Assembly (NCBI RefSeq): GCF_003752595.1
Contig: NZ_RKIJ01000011.1
Location: 117,322 to 181,321, forward strand
Origin: Cellulomonas sp. PhB143
GTDB lineage: Bacteria > Actinomycetota > Actinomycetes > Actinomycetales > Cellulomonadaceae
DNA length: 64,000 bases
Reading direction: 5' to 3'
Part shown: positions 53,239-63,874 of the stretch, piece by piece
Layout of the letters: each line of letters starts with the position of its first letter
Numbering within the stretch: position 1 is the first letter of the stretch
Made by a program: the position numbers and the translations under genes
The notes under the pieces: model-generated
The model's input: only the letters and a program-made list of their open reading frames with translations
Database searches by the model: none
What the model was told of the DNA's origin: nothing

Positions 53239-53949
53239 TCAGCCGAGCGGGGCCGGGCGCTCCGCGCCGGCGAGCACGGACGCGACGATCGCCTCGATGG
53301 CGAAGCCGGTGGTCCCCGCCAGGTCGACGGCGTCCGGGTCCAGCAGCCACTGCGTCTGCAGCCCGTCCATCACGCCGATGATCGCGCTCGCGGCGCGGTC
53401 GAGGGCGGCGTCGGACTGCTCCGGCCTGGCCGGGTCAGGCGGCGCGTCCGCCGCACCGCGCAGGATCTCGCGGAACGCGTCCGCGAGCTCGTCGCGCAGC
53501 CCGGCGAAGCGCCGCGTCACCCAGTCGCCCGCGGGGTGGTCGTCCGTGACCGACTCCGCCGTGATCACGGTGTAGGCCTGGACGATGCCGCGCCGGTGGG
53601 CGTTCATGGCGGCGGTGCGCACGAGGTGCCGGAAGAGCTCGAGCCCTCCCGGGATGTGCTGGCCCTCGAGGTGCTGGACGTCCTCGCGGTCGCGGAACTC
53701 GAGGACGGCGATGAGCAGCTGGTCCTTGGAGCCGAAGTGGTGCAGGACCCCGGCGTGGGTGATGCCGACCTGCTCCGCGACCTCGGACAGGGACCCGTTG
53801 TGGTAGCCCTTCGAGCCGAAGGTCCGCATCGCGGCGCGCAGGATCTCCTCGCGACGCTCGGCGGTCGCCTTGCGCGGCCGGCGGGCGCGCGAGGTCCCGC
53901 TCATGCCGGCGGTCCGGGAGTCGGCACCCGGCACGATCACGTCGCTCAT
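53239..53949 (-). CDS. TetR-family repressor of the beta-glucoside/Opp operon
   Basis: 236 residues. HTH: RREEILRAAMRTFGSKGYHNGSLSEVAEQVGITHAGVLHHFGSKDQLLIAVLE (about 25-75), then a ligand domain (TetR_C_6/BetI-like). The N-terminal 22 residues are basic. Start ATG 53949: TATGGT lies exactly six bases before it, so it is likely leaderless. It is divergent from the GH3 gene. Two near-identical palindromes between them are its probable operators, giving self-control and control of the operon. Confidence 0.92.
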   Translation of the reverse strand: MSDVIVPGADSRTAGMSGTSRARRPRKATAERREEILRAAMRTFGSKGYHNGSLSEVAEQVGITHAGVLHHFGSKDQLLIAVLEFRDREDVQHLEGQHIPGGLELFRHLVRTAAMNAHRRGIVQAYTVITAESVTDDHPAGDWVTRRFAGLRDELADAFREILRGAADAPPDPARPEQSDAALDRAASAIIGVMDGLQTQWLLDPDAVDLAGTTGFAIEAIVASVLAGAERPAPLG

Positions 53950-53955
53950 GCCGCA

Positions 53956-53961
53956 ACCATA
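53956..53961 (-). promoter_or_regulatory. -10 element of leaderless tetR (53949)
   Basis: TATGGT on the minus strand with a 6-nt gap to the ATG. The -35 region would lie inside operator 1. Confidence 0.55.
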
Positions 53962-53974
53962 CTGTGACCTCGCG

Positions 53975-54000
53975 ACACTTACTGACTCGTCAGTAAGTGT
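53975..54000. promoter_or_regulatory. TetR operator 1
   Basis: ACACTTACTGAC-TC-GTCAGTAAGTGT: a perfect 12+2+12 palindrome 25 nt from the tetR start. Confidence 0.85.
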
Positions 54001-54023
54001 GGTTGCATAGGCACGCACAGCAA

Positions 54024-54043
54024 CTTACTGACCTGTCAGTAAG
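54024..54043. promoter_or_regulatory. TetR operator 2
   Basis: CTTACTGAC-CT-GTCAGTAAG: a perfect 9+2+9 palindrome with the same core as operator 1. The centres are 46 bp apart, on the GH3 side of the intergenic region. Confidence 0.85.
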
Positions 54044-54085
54044 CGCACCTGATCCGAAGACGACGACGTCGAATGGAGCCCGAGC

Positions 54086-56689
54086 GTGTCACTGGAGACA
54101 ACCGCCCGGACCGAGGGCGCGGCCCTGGGCCACCTCGCGGCCCGCCTGACCCTCGAGGAGAAGGTCGCCCTCGTGGTGGGCGCCGGCACGTGGGAGACCA
54201 CGGGGATCGAGCGCATCGGCCTGCGGCCCATGGTCCTGTCCGACGGGCCCGTCGGGGTCCGCGGCGGAACCGGTTCGCCGGCCGCGACGGCCGCGATGTT
54301 CCCCGCGCCGAGCGCGCTCGCCGCCACCTGGGACCTCGACCTCGCACGGCGCGCCGGCGCGCTGTTCGCCACCGAGGCCCGCCGGCACGGCGTCGACGTG
54401 GTGCTCGCCCCGCAGGTGAACCTCCAGCGCACCCCGGTGGGCGGGCGCCACTTCGAGTGCTACTCCGAGGACCCTGTGCTCACGGCCGACGTCGCCGTCG
54501 CGCTCGTCGGCGCGGCGCAGGAGCGGGGCGTGGGCATGTGCGTCAAGCACTACGTCGCCAACGACTCCGAGACGGACCGCACGCGCTACGTCGCGCGGGT
54601 CGACGAGCGCACGCTGCGCGAGGTCTACCTCGCGCCGTTCGAGCGGCTGGTCGCGGACGCCGACGCGTGGAGCGTGATGGGCGCCTACAGCGGCGTCGAC
54701 GACGGCCACGAGTCGGCGCCCGCGCTCGAGCACCGCGGTCTCCTGACCGGGGTCCTCAAGGACGAGTGGGGCTTCGACGGCGTCGTGGTCAGCGACTGGG
54801 TCGCGACCCGCTCCGTCGCGGGCGCCGTCCGCGGCGGCCTGGACCTGCAGATGCCCGGGCCCGACGGCGTCTGGGGCGACGGGCTGCTCGAGGCGGTCCG
54901 GTCGGGGGAGGTCGCCGAGGGCGAGCTCGACGACAAGGTGGAACGGCTGCTGCGCCTGGCGGTCCGCGTCGGGGCGCTGCGCCTCGACGGGTCGGCGCCG
55001 GAGGGCCCGACCTCGGGCGCGTCCGCGGTCGGGCACGGCACCCCGGAGGACGCAGCAGCCCTCCTGCGCGAGCTCACCGCGCGGTCGATGGTCGTGCTGA
55101 AGGACGAGGCGGGCCTGCTGCCGCTCGCCTCGGCGGCGCGGGTCGCGCTGGTCGGGCCCGGCGCCGTCGACCTCTTCCTCCTGGGCGGCGGGTCCTCGTT
55201 CGTGGTCCCCGACCGGGTGACCTGCGTCGTGGACGAGCTCCGCACGGCCTTCCCCGCCACCGAGGTGAGCGTGCACGCCGGCGCCCGCCCGCGGCGCAAC
55301 CCGCCGCTGCTCGACGTCGCGGCCCTGTGCACCGACCCCGTCACGGGGGCCGTCGGCGTCCGCGTCGAGCTGCTCGGCGTCGACGGCACGGTCCTCGAGG
55401 TGGAGGCCGGCCAGCCGTGGGACGGCTGGCGCCAGGACGTGCTCGCCGACGCGGCCACCCTGCGCCTGACCGCGGACGTGCGGCTCACCGAGCCCGGAGT
55501 GCACGGGCTCGGGCTCGGTACGGTCGGCGTGCACGACGTGCGCGTGGACGGTGCGCCGGTCGCGAGTGGCGAGACGGTCGCCGACACGGGGATCGTGCTC
55601 AGCTCCGGCCACAACCACCCGTTCGCCGTGGTCCACGAGGTCACGGTCGGTCCGGACGCACCGCGCACCGTGCGGCTCGCCGCCGACCTGCAGGTGGTCC
55701 ACCCCGTCGGGTACGCCTCGTTCGTCCGCGCCGAGCTGGTGCATGCGCTGCCCGGGCCCAGCGCCGAGGACGAGCTGAGCGAGGCGGTCGAGGCGGCGCG
55801 TGCCGCGGACGTCGCCGTCGTCGTCGTCGGCACGACGGAGGAGGTCGAGTCGGAGGGCTACGACCGCCCCGACCTGGCGCTCCCGGGCAACCAGGACGAG
55901 CTCGTCGCGCGGGTGCTCGCGGCGAACCCGCGCACCGTCGTCGTCGTCAACGCGGGCGCGCCCGTCCTCCTGCCGTGGCTGGCGGACGCCCCCACGGTGC
56001 TGTGGGCCTGGCTTCCCGGCCAGGAGGGCGGCACGGCCCTGGCCGACGTCCTCGCCGGGGTCACCGAACCCTCGGGGCGGCTCCCGTGGACGCTGCCCGC
56101 CAGGGCGCAGGACGTGCCCGTCCCGGACGCGATCCCGGTCGACGGCGTCGTCGACTACGCCGAGGGCGTGCACGTCGGGTACCGGGCCTGGGAGCGGGAC
56201 GGGCTCGAGCCGGCCGCGCCGTTCGGGCACGGGCTCGGCTGGACCACGTGGTCCTACGACGCCCTCGAGGTCGCGCCGGGCGGCGACGCAGCGCCGGACG
56301 AACCCGCCGGCGTCGTCGTCACGGTGACGCTCACCAACACCGGGCCGCGGGCCGGGCGCGAGGTCGTCCAGGCCTACGTCGAACCGCCCGCCCCGGACGC
56401 CGACCGCCCGCGGCGCTGGCTCGGCGGGTTCACCACGGTCGACGCCGCGCCGGGCGAGACCGTCACCGCCCGCGTGCCCGTGCGGCGGCGGGCCTTCCAG
56501 ATCTGGGACACCGGCGCGCGCCGGTGGGCCACACCCCCGGGCGACCACGCGGTGCGCGTGGGCCGCTCGGTGCGCGACCTGCGGCTCGACGCCGTGGCGT
56601 CGCTGACCGCGTCACCCCTCGAGCTTTCCCCGACCACCCGGTCACACGGCGTCTCGGCGCCGTCCAACAGTGCAAGGAGGCACCCGTGA
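54086..56689 (+). CDS. glycoside hydrolase family 3 beta-glucosidase
   Basis: 867-residue enzyme. GH3 N-terminal barrel with LSDGPVGVRGG, VKHYVANDSETDR, and the nucleophile region VVSDWVATRS (Asp about 237); GH3 C-terminal domain (VVLKDEAGLLPLA) interrupted by a PA14-like insert (about 410-560); then VVVVGTTEEVESEGYDRPDLALPG and a C-terminal fibronectin-III-like domain (YVEPPAPDADRPRRWLGGF). This layout is that of beta-glucosidases active on short beta-glucosides. No signal peptide, so it is intracellular. The GTG at 54086 is chosen by family N-terminus. Its stop overlaps the start of the binding protein gene. Confidence 0.94.
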   Translation: MSLETTARTEGAALGHLAARLTLEEKVALVVGAGTWETTGIERIGLRPMVLSDGPVGVRGGTGSPAATAAMFPAPSALAATWDLDLARRAGALFATEARRHGVDVVLAPQVNLQRTPVGGRHFECYSEDPVLTADVAVALVGAAQERGVGMCVKHYVANDSETDRTRYVARVDERTLREVYLAPFERLVADADAWSVMGAYSGVDDGHESAPALEHRGLLTGVLKDEWGFDGVVVSDWVATRSVAGAVRGGLDLQMPGPDGVWGDGLLEAVRSGEVAEGELDDKVERLLRLAVRVGALRLDGSAPEGPTSGASAVGHGTPEDAAALLRELTARSMVVLKDEAGLLPLASAARVALVGPGAVDLFLLGGGSSFVVPDRVTCVVDELRTAFPATEVSVHAGARPRRNPPLLDVAALCTDPVTGAVGVRVELLGVDGTVLEVEAGQPWDGWRQDVLADAATLRLTADVRLTEPGVHGLGLGTVGVHDVRVDGAPVASGETVADTGIVLSSGHNHPFAVVHEVTVGPDAPRTVRLAADLQVVHPVGYASFVRAELVHALPGPSAEDELSEAVEAARAADVAVVVVGTTEEVESEGYDRPDLALPGNQDELVARVLAANPRTVVVVNAGAPVLLPWLADAPTVLWAWLPGQEGGTALADVLAGVTEPSGRLPWTLPARAQDVPVPDAIPVDGVVDYAEGVHVGYRAWERDGLEPAAPFGHGLGWTTWSYDALEVAPGGDAAPDEPAGVVVTVTLTNTGPRAGREVVQAYVEPPAPDADRPRRWLGGFTTVDAAPGETVTARVPVRRRAFQIWDTGARRWATPPGDHAVRVGRSVRDLRLDAVASLTASPLELSPTTRSHGVSAPSNSARRHP

Positions 56690-58377
56690 AGAATCGCAGA
56701 CTCACCTCTGTGCTCGTCGGTCTCGCGTCGCTCGCTCTCGTGGCAGGCTGCAGCTCCGGCAGCGACTCGGACACGTCCGACACGAGCTCGTCGTCGAGCG
56801 ACGGCGGCAGCGCGGTCGGCACCCAGCCGCTGACCATCGGCATGCCGAACCAGACCCAGACGAACAACTCGAACCCGTTCCTCAACACGTCCGCGGCCCG
56901 CTCGCTCGGGTACGCGTTCGCGATCTACGAGCCGCTCGCGCAGGTCAACGACACGCGCCCGGCGCAGGACCCGGTGCCGTGGCTCGCGAAGTCGTTCACG
57001 TGGAACGAGGACTACACGCAGCTCACCCTCACGGTGCGCGACGGCGTGAAGTGGTCCGACGGCGAGCCCCTCACCGCCGACGACGTCGCCTACTCGCTCC
57101 AGCTGCGCAAGGACAACGACGCGCTCAACGTCGAGGGCCTGCCCTACGGCGACATCACCCAGGACGGTGACGACGTGACGGTGACCTTCACCACGGGGCA
57201 GTTCGTCAACCAGATCAAGGTCCTGCAGATGTTCGTGGTGCCCAAGCACGTCTGGGAGAAGATCGCCGACCCGACGCAGGACACCAACCAGAAGCCCGTC
57301 GGCACCGGCCCGTACGTCCTCAAGACCTGGACCCAGCAGGCCGTCACGCTCGACGCCAACCCCGACTACTGGGGCGGCAAGCTGGCGGCGCCGTCGCTGC
57401 AGTACACCTCGTACAGCGGCAACGACACCCTGACGCCGGCGCTCGCCACCGGGAAGGCCCAGTGGGGCTGGACGTTCATCTCGGACATCGAGAAGGTGTA
57501 CGAGTCCAAGGACCCCGAGCACAACAAGTCCTACTTCCCCGCCGGGCTCGGCATCGACATGCTCGTGCTGAACACGACCAAGGCGCCGTTCGACGACGTC
57601 GCGGTGCGCAAGGCGGTCGACATGGTCGTCGACCGCGAGAAGGCCTCGAAGATCGCCGAGTCCGGCATCTTCCCCGAGCTCACGTCGGTCACGGCGATCC
57701 CGACGCCGGCCGGCGACGACTTCATCGCCGACGAGTTCAAGGACAAGAGCTACGCGGTCGACGTCGCGGGCGCCAAGAAGGTGCTCACCGACGCGGGGTA
57801 CACCTACGACGGGGACACCCTCAAGGACCAGGACGGCAAGGCCGTCAAGGTCACCCTGTCGGACCCCTCGGGCTGGAACGACTACATCACCTCGCTGCAG
57901 CTCATCGCCGACTCGCTGAAGTCGATCGGGATCGAGGCCGACGTCCAGACGCCGAACGCGGACGCCTGGACCGCCAGCCTCAACAGCGGTGACTTCGAGG
58001 CGGCGCTGCACTGGACCAACGGTGGCGTCACGCCGTACGAGATGTACTCGAACATGTTCGACCCGGCGTACTACGTGGCACCCGGCGAGACCGCCGCGTG
58101 GAACTTCGGCCGCTACCAGAACGACGACGCGGCCGCACAGTTCACGGCGTACACGGACGCGACGGACGACGCCGGCCGCAAGGCCGCGCTCGACGCGCTC
58201 CAGAAGATCTACGTCGACGAGGTCCCCGTCCTGGGCATCGACGCTCGCCCGGCGGGCGCCGAGTACTCCACCAAGTACTACGTCGGCTGGCCGTCGGACG
58301 ACGACGACTACGCCAACCCGCAGCCGACCACGCCCGGCGTGTCGCTGATCCTCACGAAGCTGAAGCCGGCTTCCTGA
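56686..58377 (+). CDS. ABC transporter substrate-binding lipoprotein, family 5 (Opp/Dpp type)
   Basis: 563 residues. Lipoprotein signal with lipobox LVAGC (Cys about 22), a Ser/Asp/Thr-rich linker, and an SBP_bac_5 domain: DPVPWLAKSFTWNEDYTQLTLTVRDGVKWSDGEPLTADDVAYSLQ and GTGPYVLKTW. Most family members bind peptides, but several bind cello-oligosaccharides. Here the GTG overlaps the GH3 stop (GTGA), with AAGGAGG six bases upstream. Linkage to a beta-glucosidase suggests a glucoside ligand, by inference. Confidence 0.93.
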   Translation: MKNRRLTSVLVGLASLALVAGCSSGSDSDTSDTSSSSSDGGSAVGTQPLTIGMPNQTQTNNSNPFLNTSAARSLGYAFAIYEPLAQVNDTRPAQDPVPWLAKSFTWNEDYTQLTLTVRDGVKWSDGEPLTADDVAYSLQLRKDNDALNVEGLPYGDITQDGDDVTVTFTTGQFVNQIKVLQMFVVPKHVWEKIADPTQDTNQKPVGTGPYVLKTWTQQAVTLDANPDYWGGKLAAPSLQYTSYSGNDTLTPALATGKAQWGWTFISDIEKVYESKDPEHNKSYFPAGLGIDMLVLNTTKAPFDDVAVRKAVDMVVDREKASKIAESGIFPELTSVTAIPTPAGDDFIADEFKDKSYAVDVAGAKKVLTDAGYTYDGDTLKDQDGKAVKVTLSDPSGWNDYITSLQLIADSLKSIGIEADVQTPNADAWTASLNSGDFEAALHWTNGGVTPYEMYSNMFDPAYYVAPGETAAWNFGRYQNDDAAAQFTAYTDATDDAGRKAALDALQKIYVDEVPVLGIDARPAGAEYSTKYYVGWPSDDDDYANPQPTTPGVSLILTKLKPAS

Positions 58378-58461
58378 CCGGACCGTGCCGGGCGGCGCAC
58401 CACGCGCCGCCCGGCACGCCCTGCCCGCACGCCACACCGCACGCCCTACCCCCAGGTGACC

Positions 58462-59610
58462 ATGAGCGACGTCGTCGTCGACCGGCCCGTCGAGGCCCGA
58501 CCTTCTTCCGAACCTTCCCCGCCCCCCGTCCTCGAGGCGGTCGGCCTGACCAAGCACTTCCCGCAGCGCGGCCTCGGCCGCTCGGGCGCGGTGCACGCCG
58601 TGGACGGCGTCGACGTGGCGCTCCACGGCGGCCAGGTCGTCGCGCTCGTCGGCGAGTCGGGCTCGGGCAAGTCCACCGTCGCGCGGCTCCTCGCGCGCCT
58701 CTACGTGCAGACCGACGGCACGGTGCTGCTGCACGGCACGCCTGTCACCGCCCACCGCGGCCGTGCGTTCCGGGCATACTGCCGGCGGGTCCAGATGATC
58801 TTCCAGGACCCGTTCGCATCGCTGAACCCGGTGCACACCGTGCGCTACGTCCTGACCCGTTCGCTGCGCATCCACCAGCCCCGGCTCCGCGGTGCCGCCC
58901 TCGAGCAGGCCCTGCGGGAGCTGCTCGAGCGGGTCCAGCTCGCCCCCGACCGATACATCGACACGTTCCCGCACGAGCTCTCCGGCGGCCAGCGCCAGCG
59001 CGTCGCCATCGCCCGCGCGCTCGCGGCCGACCCGGAGGCCCTGCTGGCCGACGAGCCGATCTCCATGCTCGACGTCTCGATCCGGGTGGGCATCCTCAAC
59101 CTGCTGCGCGACCTGCGCGACCGCCTCGGCATCGCGATCCTCTACATCACGCACGACATCGCCTCGGCCCGGTACTTCGCCGACCGCACGCACGTGATGT
59201 ACGCCGGCCGGACGGTCGAGACGGGGGACAGCGAGTCGGTCACGCAGACACCTGCCCACCCCTACACGCAGCTGCTGGTGCGTTCGGCACCGGACCCGGA
59301 CAACCTCGGCGGCCTGTCGCGCACCGACGCCCGCGGCGAGCCGCCGAACATGGTCGACCCGCCGCCGGGTTGCCGGTTCAGCCCGCGGTGCCCGTTCGCG
59401 ACAGAGCTGTGCCGCACGGTGCAGCCGGAGCTCCTCCCGATCGGCGCGGGCCGGTCGGTCGAGTGCTGGGGCTACGCGGACCAGGTGCCCGGTGCGCGCG
59501 ACCGGCTCCCCGCCGACGCGCAGCTGCCGGACCTGGGCGACCACGCGGTCGCCGTCGTCCCCGTCGCCGTCGTCCCCGTCGCCGTCGTCCCCGAGGAGGT
59601 CGACCGATGA
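58462..59610 (+). CDS. Opp/Dpp-type ABC transporter ATPase (OppF-like)
   Basis: 382 residues. Walker [16 protein letters not shown] (about 65), Q-loop [12 protein letters not shown], signature [15 protein letters not shown], Walker [15 protein letters not shown]-loop YITHDI, and the oligopeptide ATPase C-terminal domain with [12 protein letters not shown]. Asp is replaced by Glu/Ile context normally (DEPISMLD), consistent with the subfamily. The last residues contain a repeated VAVVP unit (three copies, 59551-59592). ATGA overlap with the permease gene. Start ATG 58462; a GTG two codons upstream is possible. Confidence 0.93.
   Translation: MSDVVVDRPVEARPSSEPSPPPVLEAVGLTKHFPQRGLGRSGAVHAVDGVDVALHGGQVVALVGESGSGKSTVARLLARLYVQTDGTVLLHGTPVTAHRGRAFRAYCRRVQMIFQDPFASLNPVHTVRYVLTRSLRIHQPRLRGAALEQALRELLERVQLAPDRYIDTFPHELSGGQRQRVAIARALAADPEALLADEPISMLDVSIRVGILNLLRDLRDRLGIAILYITHDIASARYFADRTHVMYAGRTVETGDSESVTQTPAHPYTQLLVRSAPDPDNLGGLSRTDARGEPPNMVDPPPGCRFSPRCPFATELCRTVQPELLPIGAGRSVECWGYADQVPGARDRLPADAQLPDLGDHAVAVVPVAVVPVAVVPEEVDR
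59551..59592 (+). repeat. 15-bp in-frame repeat in the ATPase C-terminus
   Basis: Unit GCCGTCGTCCCCGTC, two full and one partial copy, encoding VAVVP repeats just before the stop codon. Confidence 0.8.
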
Positions 59611-60587
59611 GGTTCCTCGTCCGCCGCGGCATCTTCTACGTGATCACGGCATGGGCCGCGGTCACGCTCAACTTCCTCATCCCCCGCGCACAGCAGGGCG
59701 ACCCGGTCCAGGCGCTGATCAACCGCTACCAGGGTTCGCTGAGCACCGACGCAGTGCAGTCCCTGTACGTGCTGTTCGGGCTCGACAAGCAGACCAGCCT
59801 CTGGGACCAGTACGTGCAGTACTGGGACCAGATCCTGCACGGGGACCTGGGGACGTCGTTCGCCTTCTTCCCCACGCCGGTCACCACGGTCATCGCCCAG
59901 GGGCTGCCCTGGACCATCGGGCTCGTGGGCGCCGCGACGGTGATCGCCGTCGTGCTCGGCACCCTCGTCGGTGTCCTCATCGGCTGGCGCCGTGGCACGT
60001 GGGCCGACGGCGTCCTGCCCGTGACGACGTTCTTCTCGGCGGTGCCGTACTTCTGGCTCGGGCTGATCGCGATCGCGATCTTCGCGATCGCCTGGCCGGT
60101 CTTCCCGCTCGGGGGCGCCTACGACAACGCGCTCGTCCCGACGTGGTCGTGGGACTTCGTCGGGTCCGTGCTCTACCACGCGATCCTGCCCGCGGCGACG
60201 ATCGTGCTGGCGTCCGTCTCCGGCTGGATCCTCGGCATGCGCAACATGATGGTCACGGTCACCTCCGAGGACTACGTGACGGTGGCGCAGGCCAAGGGGC
60301 TGCCCGAGAGGCTGGTGATGTTCGGCTACGCCGCCCGCAACGCCGTGCTCCCGCAGGTCTCCGGGTTCGCGCTGTCCCTCGGGTTCGTGGTCTCGGGAAC
60401 GCTCGTCATGGAGCTGGTCTTCTCCTACCCCGGCGTCGGCCTCGAGCTCTTCCAGGCGATCGGCGGCCACGACTACCCGCTCATGCAGGGCATCTTCCTC
60501 GTGATCACGTTCGCCGTCCTGCTCGCCAACATCCTCGCGGACCTGGCCTACGTGCTCCTCGATCCGCGCACCCGACAGGAGGCCTGA
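59607..60587 (+). CDS. Opp/Dpp-type ABC transporter permease (OppB-like)
   Basis: 326 residues with six hydrophobic segments. An N-terminal helix ([28 protein letters not shown]) and the permease EAA-like loop [30 protein letters not shown] are typical of OppB. Its ATG overlaps the stop of the ATPase gene. Confidence 0.94.
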   Translation: MRFLVRRGIFYVITAWAAVTLNFLIPRAQQGDPVQALINRYQGSLSTDAVQSLYVLFGLDKQTSLWDQYVQYWDQILHGDLGTSFAFFPTPVTTVIAQGLPWTIGLVGAATVIAVVLGTLVGVLIGWRRGTWADGVLPVTTFFSAVPYFWLGLIAIAIFAIAWPVFPLGGAYDNALVPTWSWDFVGSVLYHAILPAATIVLASVSGWILGMRNMMVTVTSEDYVTVAQAKGLPERLVMFGYAARNAVLPQVSGFALSLGFVVSGTLVMELVFSYPGVGLELFQAIGGHDYPLMQGIFLVITFAVLLANILADLAYVLLDPRTRQEA

Positions 60588-60588
60588 G

Positions 60589-61637
60589 ATGTCCACCATG
60601 CCCGTCGGCGCCGCCGACTCGGCCGCCGAGGCCGCCGCGGCGGACGTCCCCGGCTCCGAGGGCGACGGCTCCTCCGCACCTCGGGCCGCCACGCGCCAGC
60701 GCCTCGCGTTCGTCCGCAGCGGCAAGGCGATGACCGGTCTGGTCATCCTCGTCGTGTTCGCGGTCCTCGCCGTGGTCGGCCCGTGGATCGCCCCCCAGGA
60801 CCCCGACGAGATCACGGCCGACCTGCTCCTCGGTCCCTCCGGCGCGCACTGGCTCGGGACCGACCAGCTCGGGCGCGACGTCTTCTCCCAGCTCCTGGTG
60901 GGGACGCGCAGCGTCCTGCTCGTCGGCGTGCTCGCCGGCGTGATCGCCACGGTGCTGGCGATCCTCGTCGGCGTGAGCGCCGGATTCCTGGGCGGCGTCG
61001 CGGACGAGGTCCTCTCGGCGCTGTCCAACATCTTCCTCGTGATCCCGGCCCTGCCGCTGATGATCATCATCGTCGGGCAGGCGCCGCACGCGGGGAACCT
61101 GCTCGTCGCGGCCATCCTCGCCCTGACCGGGTGGGCGTGGGGAGCGCGCGTGCTGCGTGCCCAGACCATGTCCCTCCGCCGGCGCGACTTCGTCGAGGCC
61201 GCGCGGGCGAACGGGGAGCGGACGGCGCGCATCGTCTGGTTCGAGACGTTGCCGAACCTGACGGCGATCATCGCGTCGAGCTTCGTCAGCACGGTCACGT
61301 TCGCCGTGCTCTCCCAGGTCACGCTCGCGTTCATCGGTGTCACGCCGGTCGACGACTGGAGCTGGGGGACCGTCCTGTACTGGGCGCAGGCGAACCAGGC
61401 GCTCTCGCTCGGCGCCTGGTGGTGGTTCGTCCCGGCCGGTCTGCTGATCGCCCTGCTCGGCATGGCGCTCACGCTGATCAACTTCGGCATCGACGAGTTC
61501 GTGAACCCGCGGCTGCGCTCGGCGGGCGTCTCCGCCCGCTCGATGCGCCGGCGCGAGATCCGTCCGCGGATCGGCTTCACCGCCGTCGTCAAGGACGCCC
61601 CCCGCAGCATGCGGGAACACCACCAGGAGGCACAGCG

Positions 61638-61641
<4 letters not shown>
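60589..61641 (+). CDS. Opp/Dpp-type ABC transporter permease (OppC-like)
   Basis: 350 residues. A 45-residue hydrophilic Ala/Glu-rich N-terminus, then OppC pattern: membrane helix VILVVFAVLAVVGPWIAP, HWLGTDQLGRDVFSQLLVGTRSVLLVG, and EAA loop RRDFVEAARANGERTARIVWFETLPNL. Starts 1 nt after the OppB-like gene. The C-terminus is basic and cytoplasmic. Confidence 0.94.
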
Positions 61642-62744
<1,103 letters not shown>

Positions 62745-62748
62745 GCCT

Positions 62749-62774
62749 GTGCCGGGGCCGGGGAGGTCCGGCAC
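62749..62774 (+). terminator. stem-loop after the Opp operon
   Basis: GTGCCGG / CCGGCAC with a 12-nt loop, 4 nt after the operon's last stop codon. No T-tract. Confidence 0.45.
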
Positions 62775-62803
62775 CGACGACCCTCGCACCCGCTCCGGTG
62801 GCC

Positions 62804-62809
62804 TACCGT
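62804..62809 (+). promoter_or_regulatory. -10 element of leaderless uORF/PAP2 transcript
   Basis: TACCGT, six bases, then the ATG at 62816. Confidence 0.5.
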
Positions 62810-62815
62810 GATGCC

Positions 62816-62857
62816 ATGACCTGCGACGTCCCTCTCCGGCACGGGGTGCCGACGTGA
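62816..62857 (+). CDS. 13-residue leaderless upstream ORF coupled to PAP2 gene
   Basis: ATG to TGA encodes MTCDVPLRHGVPT. It has the leaderless -10 spacing, and its TGA overlaps the GTG of the PAP2 gene (GTGA at 62854-62857). The PAP2 gene has no ribosome site of its own in view, so its translation may depend on this peptide being read. Leaderless small ORFs of this kind are known from mycobacteria. The Cys at position 3 could make it responsive to cysteine supply, which is speculative. Confidence 0.45.
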   Translation: MTCDVPLRHGVPT

Positions 62858-63762
62858 TCTCGGCCCCCGCCGGGCCGTCGGAGACGTCCCTCGTGCGGCG
62901 CCCGGAGGTGGCGCGCGGGCCGCGCGTCGTCGCGGCCGTCGTCGCGCTCGCGGCGCTCGTGGGCGTCTGGCTGGTCTGGCGCTACTTCGTGGAGACGTAC
63001 GCCGGTCAGCGCCTCGACCAGATGGCGTTCGACGGCGCCACGTACGGCCAGGGCCGGCTGTGGTCGTACGCCGAGCCGGTGCTGGACGTCGTGTCCGTCT
63101 CGTTCGTGGTCGTGGGCATCGCCGCGGCGATGGGCATCGCGCTGCTGCGCCGCCGCTGGGGCCTCGCGCTCCAGGTCGCGTTCCTCGTCGCCGGGGCGAA
63201 CGTGACCACGCAGGTGCTCAAGCACACGGTCCTGCACCGGGACAACCTGGTGGGCGGGTACTCCTACGAGAACACGCTGCCGAGCGGGCACACGACGGTC
63301 GCGGCGTCCGTCGCCGTGGCGCTGCTGGTCGTGGTCCCGCGCGGGGTGCGCCCGCTCGTGGCGACGCTCGGCGCCGCCTACGCCGCGCTGACCGGCGTCT
63401 CGACGCTGGTCGGCCAGTGGCACCGCCCGAGCGACGCGGTCGCGGCGGTCCTCGTGGTGGTGGCGTGGGGCGGGATCGTGCTCGCCTGCACACCACGCTC
63501 GGGCCTCGACCCGGTGCCGCCGCACCAGGGCCGGGTGGGTCCCGTGTCGTGGGCGACGGCGGGCCTGCTCACCATCGCCGGGGTCGTGGCCCTGGCGGCC
63601 GCGCGCTGGTCGGCGGTCCAGGTGCTGGGCTCCTCGGACGCGGCCCGCCCGACGGTGACGGCCTACGTCGGGGGCGCGTTCGGCGTCGTCGGCGCGACCG
63701 CGCTGGCCTTCGCCGTGCTGCTCGTGCTGCGCCAGGCGACCGCCTGTCCGCGCGTGGGGTAG
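62854..63762 (+). CDS. PAP2-superfamily membrane phosphatase
   Basis: 302 residues with about seven hydrophobic segments. PAP2 motifs in order: QVLKHTVLHRDNLVGG (K-x6-R type), LPSGHTTVAASVA (PSGH), and GQWHRPSDAVAAVLVV (S/R-x5-H-x3-D type, here H-R-P-S-D). Expected to remove phosphate from a lipid or prenyl pyrophosphate at the membrane; the substrate is unknown. GTG start coupled to the upstream 13-codon ORF. Confidence 0.85.
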   Translation: MISAPAGPSETSLVRRPEVARGPRVVAAVVALAALVGVWLVWRYFVETYAGQRLDQMAFDGATYGQGRLWSYAEPVLDVVSVSFVVVGIAAAMGIALLRRRWGLALQVAFLVAGANVTTQVLKHTVLHRDNLVGGYSYENTLPSGHTTVAASVAVALLVVVPRGVRPLVATLGAAYAALTGVSTLVGQWHRPSDAVAAVLVVVAWGGIVLACTPRSGLDPVPPHQGRVGPVSWATAGLLTIAGVVALAAARWSAVQVLGSSDAARPTVTAYVGGAFGVVGATALAFAVLLVLRQATACPRVG

Positions 63763-63874
63763 CGTCACCGGTCCACAGGGCGGCCGCGAGGCGGTCCGCC
63801 GCTTGCGGCCGTGGCGTAACGTCGTTGACTGCCGCGCGCCGACCGCGCGCCGAACGTGAGGGAAGCAGGTACGG

